Part shown: one piece after another, positions 40,970 to 49,664 of the stretch
Layout: every line of letters begins with the position of its first letter
Numbering within the stretch: position 1 is the first letter of the stretch
Assembly: GCF_003634315.1 (NCBI RefSeq)
Contig: NZ_RBXL01000001.1
Coordinates: 2,956,501-3,020,500 of the forward strand
Source: Thiocapsa rosea
GTDB taxonomy: Bacteria > Pseudomonadota > Gammaproteobacteria > Chromatiales > Chromatiaceae
Direction: 5' to 3'
Length of the DNA: 64,000 nucleotides
Notes under the pieces: model-generated
What the model saw: only the letters and a program-made list of their open reading frames with translations
Told to the model about the DNA's origin: nothing
Databases searched by the model: none
Made by a program: the position numbers and the translations under genes

Positions 40970-42268
40970 GTGTCTCGCGCTCTCGCCCTCGTTGTCTTGA
41001 CCGTCGTTAGCCTGCTCTGGGCGACGGCCGCCCTTCAGGGTTGGTGGGTGGGTCGCCTGGCGGGCGGGTCGACGCATGGCACTCTCCCCGGCGATGCACT
41101 CGTCGACCCTGCGATGCTGCCGATCCCGCCGCGTCTGCCTTGGAGCGGCGGCGACGCCGCACGCGAGTGGGCGCGCCGCCTTCTGCCCCTGTCCGGAGAC
41201 GCGTCCGAGCCTCGCAAGCTGTTGGAGGTGAGCCTGCGCGAACGCCCCCTCTACGCCCCGACCTGGCTCGACCTGGGCGAGCTGCTCGCCTCGTCGGGCG
41301 ATCGGGAGGGCGCCGCACGGAGCATCCGCGTCGCACGCGCATTGTGGCCCGAGCGTGCGACCTTGCAGCAGCGCGCCGCCTGGATGCAGGTCGCTTTGGG
41401 ACCCCCGGACGCGGCACTCGCCGCGCTCATGGACTATTGGGCGGTTGCCCCGCAGGACGGGCTGCGGACATTGGGGCTTGCACGCCGTTTCGAGCCGGCG
41501 CCCGAGGCATTGGTCGATGCTGCGGCGCAGGTCTGGTCGAGCGGGCCGCACGACGCCTTGGTGTATCAGCGTGGCCTCCTCGACGTCGCTCGCCGGGCCC
41601 GCGATCCGGCGTTGGCGCAGGCCCTCTGGGCTCGGCTCGACGATGAGAGTCGCGCCCTGGAGGACCTCCTGTTTCCCTACCTGCAAATCCTCGCGGCCCA
41701 AGGGCGTCACGCGCAGGCCGATGCGGTTTGGGAGGATGCGCTCGGTGAGCCGCCGGGACTCGTCAACGGCCGCTTCGAGGAGCCGCTTGTTCCGCTCGGT
41801 CCCGACTTCAGGCCCGGTTGGGCCACGCCCGGCTGGCGCTACAACGCGAGCGGCGACGGTTTCAGGATCGGCGTCGAAGGGCCGCAGGGCGATGCTGAAT
41901 ACAGCAGTCTGCGCATCGACTTTCTCGGCACCGCGAATGTCGACCTCGCTCAACCCAGCCAGATCATGCGCGTGCGGCCGGGCACCTCCTACCGTCTCCA
42001 CGGCTACTGGGCGGGCGAGGGCATCACGACGCGCTCGGGGGTCTTCGTGGAGCTTTACACCGTTGAGACAAACCCGGTTGTCCGGGTGCGGACCCCCTCG
42101 CGCTGGGGAAGCTGGGCTCGGGAGCCCTTTGAGCTCGACATCCAGATTCCGGAAGACGGTCTGCTTGTCGCCGTAAGGGTCCGGCGCACCGCGACCACCG
42201 CGCTGGACCGACTCTTGAGCGGGACACTCCGGCTCGATACGCTGGAATTTCAGCCCACGCAACCATGA
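40970..42268 (+). CDS. TPR-like periplasmic or membrane-anchored protein with C-terminal beta domain
   Basis: The 432-residue protein has an N-terminal signal anchor (ALALVVLTVVSLLWATAALQ). Helical TPR-like repeats follow (PTWLDLGELLASSGDREGAA, DALVYQRGLLDVARRARDPA, LEDLLFPYLQILAAQGRHAQ), then a beta-rich carbohydrate-binding-like C-terminal domain (VNGRFEEPLV, YRLHGYWAGEGITTRSGVFV). TPR proteins in exopolysaccharide loci often organise the assembly complex. The start is GTG. It sits 7 bases before the next gene, so the two form an operon. Confidence 0.65.
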   Translation: MSRALALVVLTVVSLLWATAALQGWWVGRLAGGSTHGTLPGDALVDPAMLPIPPRLPWSGGDAAREWARRLLPLSGDASEPRKLLEVSLRERPLYAPTWLDLGELLASSGDREGAARSIRVARALWPERATLQQRAAWMQVALGPPDAALAALMDYWAVAPQDGLRTLGLARRFEPAPEALVDAAAQVWSSGPHDALVYQRGLLDVARRARDPALAQALWARLDDESRALEDLLFPYLQILAAQGRHAQADAVWEDALGEPPGLVNGRFEEPLVPLGPDFRPGWATPGWRYNASGDGFRIGVEGPQGDAEYSSLRIDFLGTANVDLAQPSQIMRVRPGTSYRLHGYWAGEGITTRSGVFVELYTVETNPVVRVRTPSRWGSWAREPFELDIQIPEDGLLVAVRVRRTATTALDRLLSGTLRLDTLEFQPTQP

Positions 42269-42275
42269 TTCCGGG

Positions 42276-43952
42276 ATGAACGACGACTGGCCACGACATC
42301 TGGCGCGGACCCTGGTGTCCGGTAGGGCCACTGCCACGCTCGAGCAACAGCTCGATGCGCTCCTCATCTGGCTGGGCAACCCGGACAACCCGAACGTCGC
42401 TGTCCTCGACGAGGCAATCGCAGGCACGGGGCTCACGCGTTTGGAAGCCGCGGGCCGTGCCTACGACATCCTGGATCGTTTTCTCTTCGCCGTGCCGAAC
42501 GGGTCTCCCGAACAGATCCTCGGCCTGCGCGACACGGCCGACCTCGCTGCCGCGAAGCTGCGTTACCGGTGTCTGATCCAGGCCTACCACCCGGATCGCC
42601 ATCCCGCGCGGGTCCTCGTGCACAACGAGCGCACCGAGCAGATCAACATCGCCTATGCTGCCTTCGAGCGTGGCGTGCGCGAATCGGCGTCGCGCGGCGC
42701 CGCGGCGCCCCACCCCGGCTCGACGCGAAAAACGCCCCGCGCTCGTCGGCGTCGACCTCCGAAACAGGTCGATCCCTACCCCTTGGGTGCAGCACCGTCG
42801 CGCCAAGTATTCGGGGCGCGGCTGCGCCGATGGCTGGGTGGTGCCGAGTCCTTCCAAGCACGTTTTTTCGTCGGCCTGATCCTGCTCTGCGCCTTGCTGC
42901 TGGCATCGCTGCTCTACCCCGAGCCGGCTCCGCAAAGGCTTTTGGCGAGGCTCGATGTGCCGGCGCTGCCGGCGTCCGAGGCACGGTTCGACGGCGTCGA
43001 GCGAGCGCAAGCCCCGTCGGATGCTGCGGAGCTGCGCCTCGTTGCGCGGCCGACGGCGATCGCCCCGGTACAGACGCCGCCCCGCCTGCTCGCTGTATCG
43101 CCCCCGTCGCTGCTCGGTCAATCCCGATCCGAAGCGGCAAGCCTCCCCGATGTACCGGCTCTGCCGGTCCGGATCGCGCCGATTCCCCCGGTGCAGGCGA
43201 TCGAGCACGCGCCAGCTCTGACCCGCTCGTCGGATTCTTCCACCGACCCGTCCATCGCCCCGTCCATCGCAGAGTTTGACGCGACGATGCACGCGTCGGC
43301 GGCAACACCCGTGATCCCGCCGGTTGCGATGACCAAAACGGCCGAGGATCCTACCGGCCTCGCCGCAACCGAAAGGGCGCGTCGGATCAGTCCGCCGGCG
43401 AGCGCCGCAGCGCCGGCATCGGCGCGAGCGAATGCCTCCCCCGACGCGCCCGTCCAGCCGCTTCGCAATCGCCCCCCTTCGGTCGACGAGACATCGATCA
43501 AGGCGGCCGCCAAGACGTCTCCCGCTGCGGACACGTCCAAGGGCGCTCCATCGCCACCGGGCAGATCGTTCTCCCCGGCACCCGAGTCCTCCAAGGCGGT
43601 GGGCTGCGAACCGATAGCCGGTGCACTGGATCGCTTCCGCCGGGCTTACAATCAAGGTTCACTCGAGATCCTCATGGCCCTCTACAGTCCGGATGCGCAA
43701 GAGAACGAGACGCGCGGCTGGTCGGGGATCCGCCGGCTCTACCTGCGTTGGTTCGATGAAACCAGCGATCGCCGAATCACTTTTTCCGGCATCCGCATCG
43801 TTCCGGAAGGAAAAAAGCGTTGCGGCGCGCGGGCGGGGTTCAGCGTGAGCTATCGCGACACCCAGGGCCGCAGCGTCGAACGCACAGGCACCATCGCCAT
43901 CCTGTTCGACGGCCGCGGGGAGGACGCTCGGATTGTACGGATCTCGTATTAA
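42276..43952 (+). CDS. membrane protein with N-terminal J-like domain and C-terminal NTF2/SnoaL-like domain
   Basis: The 558-residue protein has a J-domain-like helical hairpin with the HPD motif (LRYRCLIQAYHPDRHPARVL, residues about 90-109), a transmembrane helix (FFVGLILLCALLLASLLYPE) and a long Ala/Pro-rich low-complexity linker. The C-terminal domain (CEPIAGALDRFRRAYNQGSL, LMALYSPDAQENETRGWSGI) looks like a SnoaL/NTF2-type fold. A J domain implies interaction with a DnaK-type chaperone on the cytoplasmic side. The stop codon TAA is formed by the first bases of the following repeat. Confidence 0.7.
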   Translation: MNDDWPRHLARTLVSGRATATLEQQLDALLIWLGNPDNPNVAVLDEAIAGTGLTRLEAAGRAYDILDRFLFAVPNGSPEQILGLRDTADLAAAKLRYRCLIQAYHPDRHPARVLVHNERTEQINIAYAAFERGVRESASRGAAAPHPGSTRKTPRARRRRPPKQVDPYPLGAAPSRQVFGARLRRWLGGAESFQARFFVGLILLCALLLASLLYPEPAPQRLLARLDVPALPASEARFDGVERAQAPSDAAELRLVARPTAIAPVQTPPRLLAVSPPSLLGQSRSEAASLPDVPALPVRIAPIPPVQAIEHAPALTRSSDSSTDPSIAPSIAEFDATMHASAATPVIPPVAMTKTAEDPTGLAATERARRISPPASAAAPASARANASPDAPVQPLRNRPPSVDETSIKAAAKTSPAADTSKGAPSPPGRSFSPAPESSKAVGCEPIAGALDRFRRAYNQGSLEILMALYSPDAQENETRGWSGIRRLYLRWFDETSDRRITFSGIRIVPEGKKRCGARAGFSVSYRDTQGRSVERTGTIAILFDGRGEDARIVRISY

Positions 43953-44035
43953 ACCGCCCCGGTGCGGTATGCGTCATTTGTTGCAATGGCTTGGCCGCGC
44001 CGGCTCCGACGACGGTCGGAGCCGGCGCGGTTTAA
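43949..44035. repeat. AAACCGCG/CGCGGTTT element forming a stop codon
   Basis: ATTAAACCGCCCCGGTGCGG through CATTTGTTGCAATGG, internal hairpin GCCGGCTCCGAC/GTCGGAGCCGGC, end GCGCGGTTTAA. Nearly identical to copies at 40771 and 61067. The first TAA terminates the upstream reading frame. Confidence 0.9.
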
Positions 44036-44134
44036 CGTCTTTCCAGCGGCGGATACGGATCTGCGCTTAGGTGATTGACGGGAAAGGATCGACTTTTCCC
44101 TTACGCCGTAAATTCCAGGTAAACAATCACAGAG

Positions 44135-44228
<94 letters not shown>

Positions 44229-44267
44229 AAGCCGAAGCCGAAGCCGAAGCCGAAGCCGAAGCCGAAG
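44229..44267 (+). repeat. (GAAGCC)n microsatellite
   Basis: Six tandem GAAGCC hexamers follow the left GTTGTC arm. Read on the minus strand the repeat encodes alternating Gly-Phe, but no gene context supports translation. Confidence 0.8.
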
Positions 44268-44325
44268 TGAACCTCGATCATCGTTTCGGCCACATCGGCA
44301 GTATCCAAGTCGCCGACCGCGACCG

Positions 44326-44500
44326 CCCGGGTACGCCGACTTCAGTCGGCCCCCGGGGAGGCGGACTTCAGTCCGCCGTGCCGGCCCACTCGGGCGGCTG
44401 AAGTCGCCCGCCCCCGGGGCCGACTGAAGTCGGCGTACCGGGGGCCGACTGAAGTCGGCGTACCTGGGTGCCGACTGAAGTCGGCGTACCTGGGTCTGGG
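44326..44500. repeat. GACTTCAGTC palindrome cluster, expanded
   Basis: Six palindromes of the type GCCGACTTCAGTCGGC, GGCGGACTTCAGTCCGCC and GGGCGGCTGAAGTCGCCC, interspersed with GTACCTGGGT/GTACCGGGGG. It is the longest cluster of this family in the window and occupies the loop between the two inverted microsatellite arms. Confidence 0.85.
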
Positions 44501-44591
44501 GCCGAAGTTTTGCGTTCGGTCGGGGAATACAAGAGGGATGGGCGAGAGGATGACCAAAGCCTCGTTGTCGTGGTCGTTGCTGTCTGGAATC

Positions 44592-44665
<74 letters not shown>

Positions 44666-44790
44666 TCAGCAACAGCAACGAACAGAGCCTTCGACCACTT
44701 TTCCTGGTTCCGGCTCTGCCGGTAGTTCCTGTTCCGGAAATCAGCTTGAATGCAGCGCAGCGTCAACAAGACCCTCCCAGCGGGTCGATC

Positions 44791-44806
44791 ATTGCGTATT
44801 CGCAAT
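44791..44806. promoter_or_regulatory. ATTGCG-TATT-CGCAAT palindrome, possible operator
   Basis: A perfect six-base inverted repeat around TATT is followed by AT-rich AATAATTCACGAC, about 165 bases upstream of the leader ORF of the WecA-like gene. It is the only operator-like feature in the 44.7-44.97 kb gap, which otherwise holds no recognised gene. Confidence 0.3.
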
Positions 44807-44972
44807 AATAATTCACGACTTGTGGTTTTTCCCTGAACACGGTTAAATGCCGACGATGTGTTCCGGGGACCTGATCCCCGTCGCCGCGAGGACGGGATCG
44901 AAACGGAGTATTCGAGGCTATTGATGGGCGGGTTCTTGGAAACGTGTTGAAGGATTTAGCAAGGAGACGGAT

Positions 44973-45029
44973 ATGGTCGCGCATGTGCTGAAGGCGGTTC
45001 CCGGATGCACGCAGGAGTGCATCCGGTGA
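44973..45029 (+). CDS. 18-residue leader peptide coupled to the WecA-like gene
   Basis: ATG 44973 follows a strong AAGGAG at 44961-44966. The frame MVAHVLKAVPGCTQECIR ends in TGA at 45027-45029, whose last base is the A of the next gene's ATG (TGATG). The peptide's last codons run through a hairpin that holds the downstream ribosome-binding site in its loop. The stop/start overlap indicates translational coupling. A regulatory leader is inferred. Confidence 0.6.
   Translation: MVAHVLKAVPGCTQECIR
45001..45026 (+). promoter_or_regulatory. hairpin presenting the ribosome-binding site of the WecA-like gene
   Basis: CCGGATGCA and TGCATCCGG pair perfectly (9 bp) around the loop CGCAGGAG, which contains the AGGAG ribosome-binding site lying 11 bases from the ATG at 45029. 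Translation of the leader peptide would melt this stem. Confidence 0.6.
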
Positions 45030-46093
45030 TGGCGATTCTGGACATGGTTGTCGCGTTTCTCATCTGCAGCGTCGTTCTCGCTGCACTCTACCCCCTGGCG
45101 CCCATGATCGGCTTGATGGATCACCCGGGCGAACGTCGCAAGGTCCACCGCAATTCCGTTCCGCCGATCGGCGGGATCGCGATCTTTTCGGGTCTCGCCG
45201 CGAGCACCCTGCTCGCTTTGCCGTTCACCGCGCCGCATCTCTACGGGATGGCCGGTGCCGCGCTCCTGGTGGTGGTCGGTGCCTTTGACGACCGCTTCGG
45301 TCTCGGTCCGAGGGTGCGCCTCGTGGCCCAAGTCGCTGCAGCACTGTTGCTGACCCTCGGGTGCGGTGTCACGCTCACCTCGCTCGGTAATCTCCTGGGC
45401 TTCGGACCGATCGACCTCGGAGTGTTTTCGGTGCCTTTCACGGTGTTTGCGATGGTCGGCGTCATCAACGCCGTCAACATGATCGACGGCATCGATGGCT
45501 TGGCCGGCGGTCTGATCCTGATCGCGCTCGGAACGCTGCTGCTCCTCGCACCCGAGATCGGACCGATCCAGATCCTGTTGCTTACCACGATCGCGGCGCT
45601 GATTCCTTATTTGGTCTGCAATCTGGAGCTTTTCGGCGTGACCGGGCGCAAGATCTTCCTCGGCGACGCGGGCAGCCTCCTGCTGGGCTACATCCTGGTC
45701 TGGGCCTTGGTCGATGCCGCAGGGCCGTCCGGGAGCATCGATCCGGTGACGGCACTCTGGCTCGTCGCCATCCCGCTGATGGATACCCTGCGCGTGATGG
45801 GTCGGCGGATCCTGCAAGGGGTCTCTCCCTTCAGTGCGGATGCCGGGCATCTCCACCACTTCCTATCCCGCGTCTTCCACAGTACACGCAAGGCCCTGCT
45901 CGTGATGCTGGCCACCGCGATCCTGTTGACCGGAGTCGGTGTCTTCGGCCTTCTGAATCAGATCGGGGAAACGGTCATGTTCTACGCGGCCTTGTCGATC
46001 TTCGTCGCTTACCTGCTGGTTGCGCGCTACGTGCACAGTCTGTCGCAGGCATTGGAGCAGCAAAGCCGACAGATGGTCGGTGAGGCGACCTGA
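45029..46093 (+). CDS. WecA-like undecaprenyl-phosphate sugar-1-phosphate transferase
   Basis: The 354-residue polytopic protein of the MraY/WecA family has hydrophobic helices throughout, VGAFDDRFGLGPRVRLVAQV (Mg-binding DDxxG), VINAVNMIDGIDGLAGG (N-x3-N-x2-D-G-x-D-G), FLGDAGSLLLGY and the cytoplasmic FSADAGHLHHFLSR. It transfers a HexNAc-1-phosphate to undecaprenyl phosphate, the first committed step of polysaccharide synthesis. The ATG at 45029 is preferred over 45005 because of the TGATG coupling with the leader. Confidence 0.9.
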   Translation: MAILDMVVAFLICSVVLAALYPLAPMIGLMDHPGERRKVHRNSVPPIGGIAIFSGLAASTLLALPFTAPHLYGMAGAALLVVVGAFDDRFGLGPRVRLVAQVAAALLLTLGCGVTLTSLGNLLGFGPIDLGVFSVPFTVFAMVGVINAVNMIDGIDGLAGGLILIALGTLLLLAPEIGPIQILLLTTIAALIPYLVCNLELFGVTGRKIFLGDAGSLLLGYILVWALVDAAGPSGSIDPVTALWLVAIPLMDTLRVMGRRILQGVSPFSADAGHLHHFLSRVFHSTRKALLVMLATAILLTGVGVFGLLNQIGETVMFYAALSIFVAYLLVARYVHSLSQALEQQSRQMVGEAT

Positions 46094-46108
46094 TCGAGGC
46101 GCGATAAG

Positions 46109-46624
46109 ATGAACGGCGAGACCGGCGTGGAAGCCGCGCCCCAATGGTATCTGGTGCAATCCAAGCCGCGGCAGGCCGAGCGTGCCGAGGTGAATCTCGT
46201 CCAGCAGGGCTACAGGGTCTTTCACCCGCAATGGATGGTCGAACGTATCTATCGCGGGCGGCGCGTGGTGGTCGAGGAGTCGCTTTTCCCCAACTATCTG
46301 TTCATCTCCCTGCGTCGTTGGGTCGACAACTGGTATCCGTTGCGCTCCACTCGCGGTGTCGCACGCCTGGTTGCCTTCGGCCGCGAGCCCTTACCCGTCC
46401 AAGACGCCATGATCGCGGAGATTCAGCGTCGTCTCGACGTCCGTACCCTGCAGTCCGAACTCTGTCCGGGGCAGAAGGTCGAGATCATCGAAGGCCCCTT
46501 CCGCGGGCTTGAAGCCATCTTCAACGTCCACCAAGGCGAGCGCCGAGCCCAACTCCTGATCGAGCTGCTGCATCGCGAAGTCACCCTGACGATACCCATC
46601 GCAGACATCCGCCGCTCCGCCTGA
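46109..46624 (+). CDS. rfaH: transcription antitermination protein RfaH
   Basis: The 171-residue NusG-family protein reads QWYLVQSKPRQAERAEVNLV, GYRVFHPQWMVE, ESLFPNYLFISLRRWVDNWY and GVARLVAFGREPLPV, then a KOW-type C-terminus (PGQKVEIIEGPFRGLEAIFN). The short linker and sequence match RfaH rather than NusG. It promotes elongation through long surface-polysaccharide operons by binding RNA polymerase at ops sites. It follows the WecA-like gene by 15 bases and probably regulates the loci in this window. Confidence 0.92.
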   Translation: MNGETGVEAAPQWYLVQSKPRQAERAEVNLVQQGYRVFHPQWMVERIYRGRRVVVEESLFPNYLFISLRRWVDNWYPLRSTRGVARLVAFGREPLPVQDAMIAEIQRRLDVRTLQSELCPGQKVEIIEGPFRGLEAIFNVHQGERRAQLLIELLHREVTLTIPIADIRRSA

Positions 46625-46749
46625 GCCCTCGGTGATCACCCACGCCCCATCCCCGGGAATCCCGCCCGCCATGCGGGCTGCCGCGCGGGACGGGTAGGGT
46701 GTAACCTGTCGTCTCGGCGGATCGACGACGGCTTCACGAGGACAATCGA

Positions 46750-47361
46750 ATGCAGATCGCTCTTTTCGGCGCGACCGGGGGAACCGGACGCCAGGTTTTG
46801 GATCAAGCGCTTGCGCAGGGACACGACGTCTCGGCGCTGGTGCGCGACCCCTCGAAGCTTGCGGAGCAGACAGGATTGACCTTGGTCGTTGGGGATGTCC
46901 TGGATCAGGCTGCGACAACGCGCTGCATCCAAGGTGCCGACGCCGTGATCTGCGTGCTGGGCTCGCGCGGGAGCCGAGAACCGATCGAGGCGATCGGCAC
47001 TCGAACCATTCTCGACGCCATGGGCGAAACCGGTGTGCGCCGTCTCGTGGCGGTGACCTCGCTGGGCGTCGGAGAGAGTCGCGAGCAGATCGGCTGGGCG
47101 TTCCGCGTCATCATGGACCTGACATTGAAACCGATCATGATGGCCAAGGAAGAGCAGGAGAGGCTCATCAAGGCGAGCGGGCTCGACTGGACCATCGTGC
47201 GCCCCGGCGGATTGACCGATGGTCCCCGCACCGGCGCTTACCGTTTCGGCCGCGACCGTTCGATCAAAGGCGGGCGCATCAGCCGCGCCGACGTGGCTGA
47301 TTTCGTGTTGCGCCAGTTGACCGACCCGACCTTCATTCACCAGACACCCGCGGTGAGCTGA
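46750..47361 (+). CDS. NAD(P)H-binding atypical SDR oxidoreductase
   Basis: The 203-residue protein reads MQIALFGATGGTGRQVLDQA (GxTGxxGR Rossmann motif), HDVSALVRDPSKL, DAVICVLGSRGS and WTIVRPGGLTDGPRTGAYRF, the SDR_a5/NmrA-like pattern (flavin-reductase or NAD(P)-dependent epimerase-like). No catalytic YxxxK is evident. It is separated by 15 bases from a classical SDR and may be co-transcribed with it. The function is unknown beyond nucleotide binding. Confidence 0.85.
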   Translation: MQIALFGATGGTGRQVLDQALAQGHDVSALVRDPSKLAEQTGLTLVVGDVLDQAATTRCIQGADAVICVLGSRGSREPIEAIGTRTILDAMGETGVRRLVAVTSLGVGESREQIGWAFRVIMDLTLKPIMMAKEEQERLIKASGLDWTIVRPGGLTDGPRTGAYRFGRDRSIKGGRISRADVADFVLRQLTDPTFIHQTPAVS

Positions 47362-47376
47362 CCGCAGGAGCACACG

Positions 47377-48087
47377 ATGTCCGAGAAACCCGTCGCCGTC
47401 GTCACCGGCGCCAATCGCGGCCTGGGCCTTGAAACCAGCCGTCGACTGGCGGCCCTGGGCTATACCGTGATCCTCACCGCCCGGCGCGAGCAAGAGGGCC
47501 ACGCCGCCGCGCAGTCCCTGGCGTCGGCGGGTGGGGATGTCCGCTTTCAAGCGCTGGACGTGACCGATGAAGCATCCGTTCAGGCCCTCGCCGAAACGGT
47601 TCGCGGCATCGGGCGGCTGGACGTCTTGGTCAACAACGCCGGAATCGTCCCCGATCCCAAGCCCGGAACAGAGGAGGCCAGCGTCTTTGTGGCAGACCTC
47701 GAGACGGTGCGCCGCGGGATGGAGACCAATGCCCTGGCGCCGCTAAGGCTCTGCCAGGTGTTGATCCCCTTGATGAACGGCCGAGGCCGCGTGGTCAATG
47801 TGTCGTCCGGAATGGGCCAGCTCGACGAGATGAACGGCTGCTGCCCGGGCTACCGACTCTCCAAGGTCTCGCTCAATGCACTCACCCGGATCTTCGCCGA
47901 CGAGTTGCGCGACACGGGCGTGAAGGTCAACGCGGTCTGTCCGGGCTGGGTCCGCACGAACTTGGGCGGCGAACGAGCACCCCTGTCGGTCGAGGAAGGG
48001 GCGGAGGGCATCGTCTGGGCGGCGACGCTGCCGGATGACGGGCCGAGCGGCGGCTTTTTCCGGCATGGAGAGCCGATTCCCTGGTGA
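47377..48087 (+). CDS. classical SDR oxidoreductase, carbonyl-reductase-like
   Basis: The 236-residue enzyme has VVTGANRGLGLETSRRLAAL (TGxxxGxG), LDVLVNNAGIVPDP (NNAG), RVVNVSSGMGQLDEM (catalytic Ser), GYRLSKVSLNALTRIFADEL (YxxxK) and VCPGWVRTNLGGE. It resembles NADPH carbonyl reductases of the SDR21 type. Its stop TGA is formed at the edge of an AAACCGCG-type repeat (TGGTGAACCGCGCCC). Confidence 0.9.
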   Translation: MSEKPVAVVTGANRGLGLETSRRLAALGYTVILTARREQEGHAAAQSLASAGGDVRFQALDVTDEASVQALAETVRGIGRLDVLVNNAGIVPDPKPGTEEASVFVADLETVRRGMETNALAPLRLCQVLIPLMNGRGRVVNVSSGMGQLDEMNGCCPGYRLSKVSLNALTRIFADELRDTGVKVNAVCPGWVRTNLGGERAPLSVEEGAEGIVWAATLPDDGPSGGFFRHGEPIPW

Positions 48088-48203
48088 ACCGCGCCCGGCG
48101 CGGTATGCGATGTTTTTTGGATGGGATCGGCCCGGGCAGACTTGACGATTTCACGTTGTGTTCAGCGTCGGGGGCTTCCTCGATCCTGGCGAGACGCGGT
48201 TTA
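48085..48203. repeat. AAACCGCG/CGCGGTTT element, extended form
   Basis: Starts TGAACCGCGCCCGGCGCGG, contains TATGCGATGTTTTTTGG, ends GAGACGCGGTTTA. It is longer than the usual 85 bases because of an internal insertion. It supplies the stop codon of the upstream SDR gene. Confidence 0.75.
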
Positions 48204-48264
48204 GCCCGGGCTCGGCGATCCGGTCCGTCGGTGTTCACCGCACGAGGCGCCGGGCCATCAGACC

Positions 48265-48744
48265 CTACTGAAACCGGTCATCCGATCGGTGGCTGGAGAC
48301 CGCCGAGGTGACGTTCTCGAACCAGCCGGTGCGCACGTCTTTCGGCGTGTCGAACGCCGGGACATAGGGTTTGATGTCCAAGAGCGGGGTTCCGTCGAGA
48401 ATATCCACGTTCGTGATGAACAGCACACTGCCCTCGATCTTGTCCAATCGCACGACCGACAAGCCGATCGCGTTCGGGCGTTTGGGTGCGCGGGTCGCGA
48501 ACAGCCCGCGCGGCTCCCGATCCAGAAACGGGATCGGTCGAAGCGTGAATCCGCGGCTGTGGTGAAAGTGGTAGAGCAGGATCAGGTGCGAGAAGCCGTC
48601 GAGATCCTTCAGGCCCTCTCGGTATGCCTCGAGCATCTCGATCGTTCCCTGGATGCCGAGCGCACCGGTCGGTTGAATCGGCATCTCTGTGGGCTCCGCA
48701 AACGGAGAGTGGATGGTGCCGATCGGCGTGTATTCGATAGTCAT
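48265..48744 (-). CDS. trmO: tRNA (N6-threonylcarbamoyladenosine37-N6)-methyltransferase TrmO
   Basis: The 159-residue protein of the TsaA/YaeB family reads YTPIGTIHSPFAEPTEMPIQ, GLKDLDGFSHLILLYHFHHS, LFATRAPKRPNAIGLSVVRL and ILDGTPLLDIKPYVPAFD. These are the family's substrate and S-adenosylmethionine-binding blocks. ATG 48744 is the natural start; the upstream extension is not conserved-looking. Convergent with the SDR gene. Confidence 0.93.
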   Translation of the reverse strand: MTIEYTPIGTIHSPFAEPTEMPIQPTGALGIQGTIEMLEAYREGLKDLDGFSHLILLYHFHHSRGFTLRPIPFLDREPRGLFATRAPKRPNAIGLSVVRLDKIEGSVLFITNVDILDGTPLLDIKPYVPAFDTPKDVRTGWFENVTSAVSSHRSDDRFQ

Positions 48745-48794
48745 AAATCCTCGATGACGGTGACCGTGTCTACCTGAGCGGCCTGATTTAAACC

Positions 48795-48925
48795 GTGTCC
48801 AGCGGCGTAGGATGGGTAGAGCCTCGGCGAAACCCATCCTTCAAACCGCTACGCTGCCGGGTTTCGGTCCGATGCCTTTGGCGCGGGTTGGATGGGTTTC
48901 GCTTCGCTCTACCCATCCTACGTGT
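48795..48925. repeat. GTAGGATGGGTAGAGC inverted-repeat element
   Basis: GTAGGATGGGTAGAGC and CGAAACCCATCC at the left pair with GGATGGGTTTCG and GCTCTACCCATCCTAC at the right, around a central CCGGGTTTCGGTCCGATGCC. A second copy lies at 53645-53785. A partial AAACCGTGTCCAGCG end (48788-48802) precedes it. Confidence 0.8.
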
Positions 48926-49019
48926 TTCGGGTGTTTTTGAATGGTGTCCAGTCGATACCTTTTGGTCGCCTGGTGCCGTCGCCCCACGGCGAACCGATAT
49001 CGACCGCTCGGGACGCGAT

Positions 49020-49652
49020 TCAGAAGCCGAGGCCGATGCCGCCGCCGATGCCACCGAAGCCTCCGCTGCCGAATCCGATCCCGAGATAAGGTCTCAGGCG
49101 CGGCGTCCATCCGCCGCCGTCGTCGCCGGCCTCGTCGGGCCAGAGGCGCACCACGCTGTCCTCCAAGACCGGAAAACGGTAGCTTGCTTCGCCGACCTGA
49201 CCGTCGCGCACGCCTGCGATGCGGCCGGTGACCGTGATACGGCGGCCGGGGCGATAGTCCGATGGCTCCAAGAAGCCGGTTTGGCTGGCAATGAACCGAC
49301 CGATGGGTTGTCCGCTTGTCGTCGGTTTCCCGCAGCGATCGAGCCGGTAGCCGATCGTCTCGATCTCGGTCTCTCGGGGGAGGTTGCGGGTGGCGGCGAT
49401 CACGCCTCCCCAGGTGACGACGGCGCCTTCGCCTTGACCGAGCGCGCCGACGCCCTCGGGCGTCAGTCCCGAGGCGCCGACCGGTTCGACGCAGCCTTGC
49501 CGGCTTGCACAGCCGCCGAGCACGGCGAGCACGAGGAGAAGCCCTGCGAGCATCCATAGCGTCCGCCCGGCGGCGCTTCCGCGCGCGGACAGGCGTCTTT
49601 TCGGCCGGGATCGCGTCGGCCAAGCCGGGCTTGATCGTGGGTGTGTGCTCAT
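49020..49652 (-). CDS. Slp-family outer-membrane lipoprotein
   Basis: The 210-residue product has a hydrophobic stretch ending in the lipobox LGGCAS (LAGLLLVLAVLGGCAS), then VTWGGVIAATRNLPRETEIE, RFIASQTGFLEPSDYRPGRR and GRIAGVRDGQVGEASYRFPV, the Slp pattern. The Gly-rich end (IGFGSGGFGGIGGGIGLGF) is typical. The 33 residues before the hydrophobic stretch are long for a lipoprotein signal, so a downstream start is possible. A second Slp gene follows upstream on the same strand. Confidence 0.88.
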   Translation of the reverse strand: MSTHPRSSPAWPTRSRPKRRLSARGSAAGRTLWMLAGLLLVLAVLGGCASRQGCVEPVGASGLTPEGVGALGQGEGAVVTWGGVIAATRNLPRETEIETIGYRLDRCGKPTTSGQPIGRFIASQTGFLEPSDYRPGRRITVTGRIAGVRDGQVGEASYRFPVLEDSVVRLWPDEAGDDGGGWTPRLRPYLGIGFGSGGFGGIGGGIGLGF

Positions 49653-49664
49653 CTGTGCGTCACC

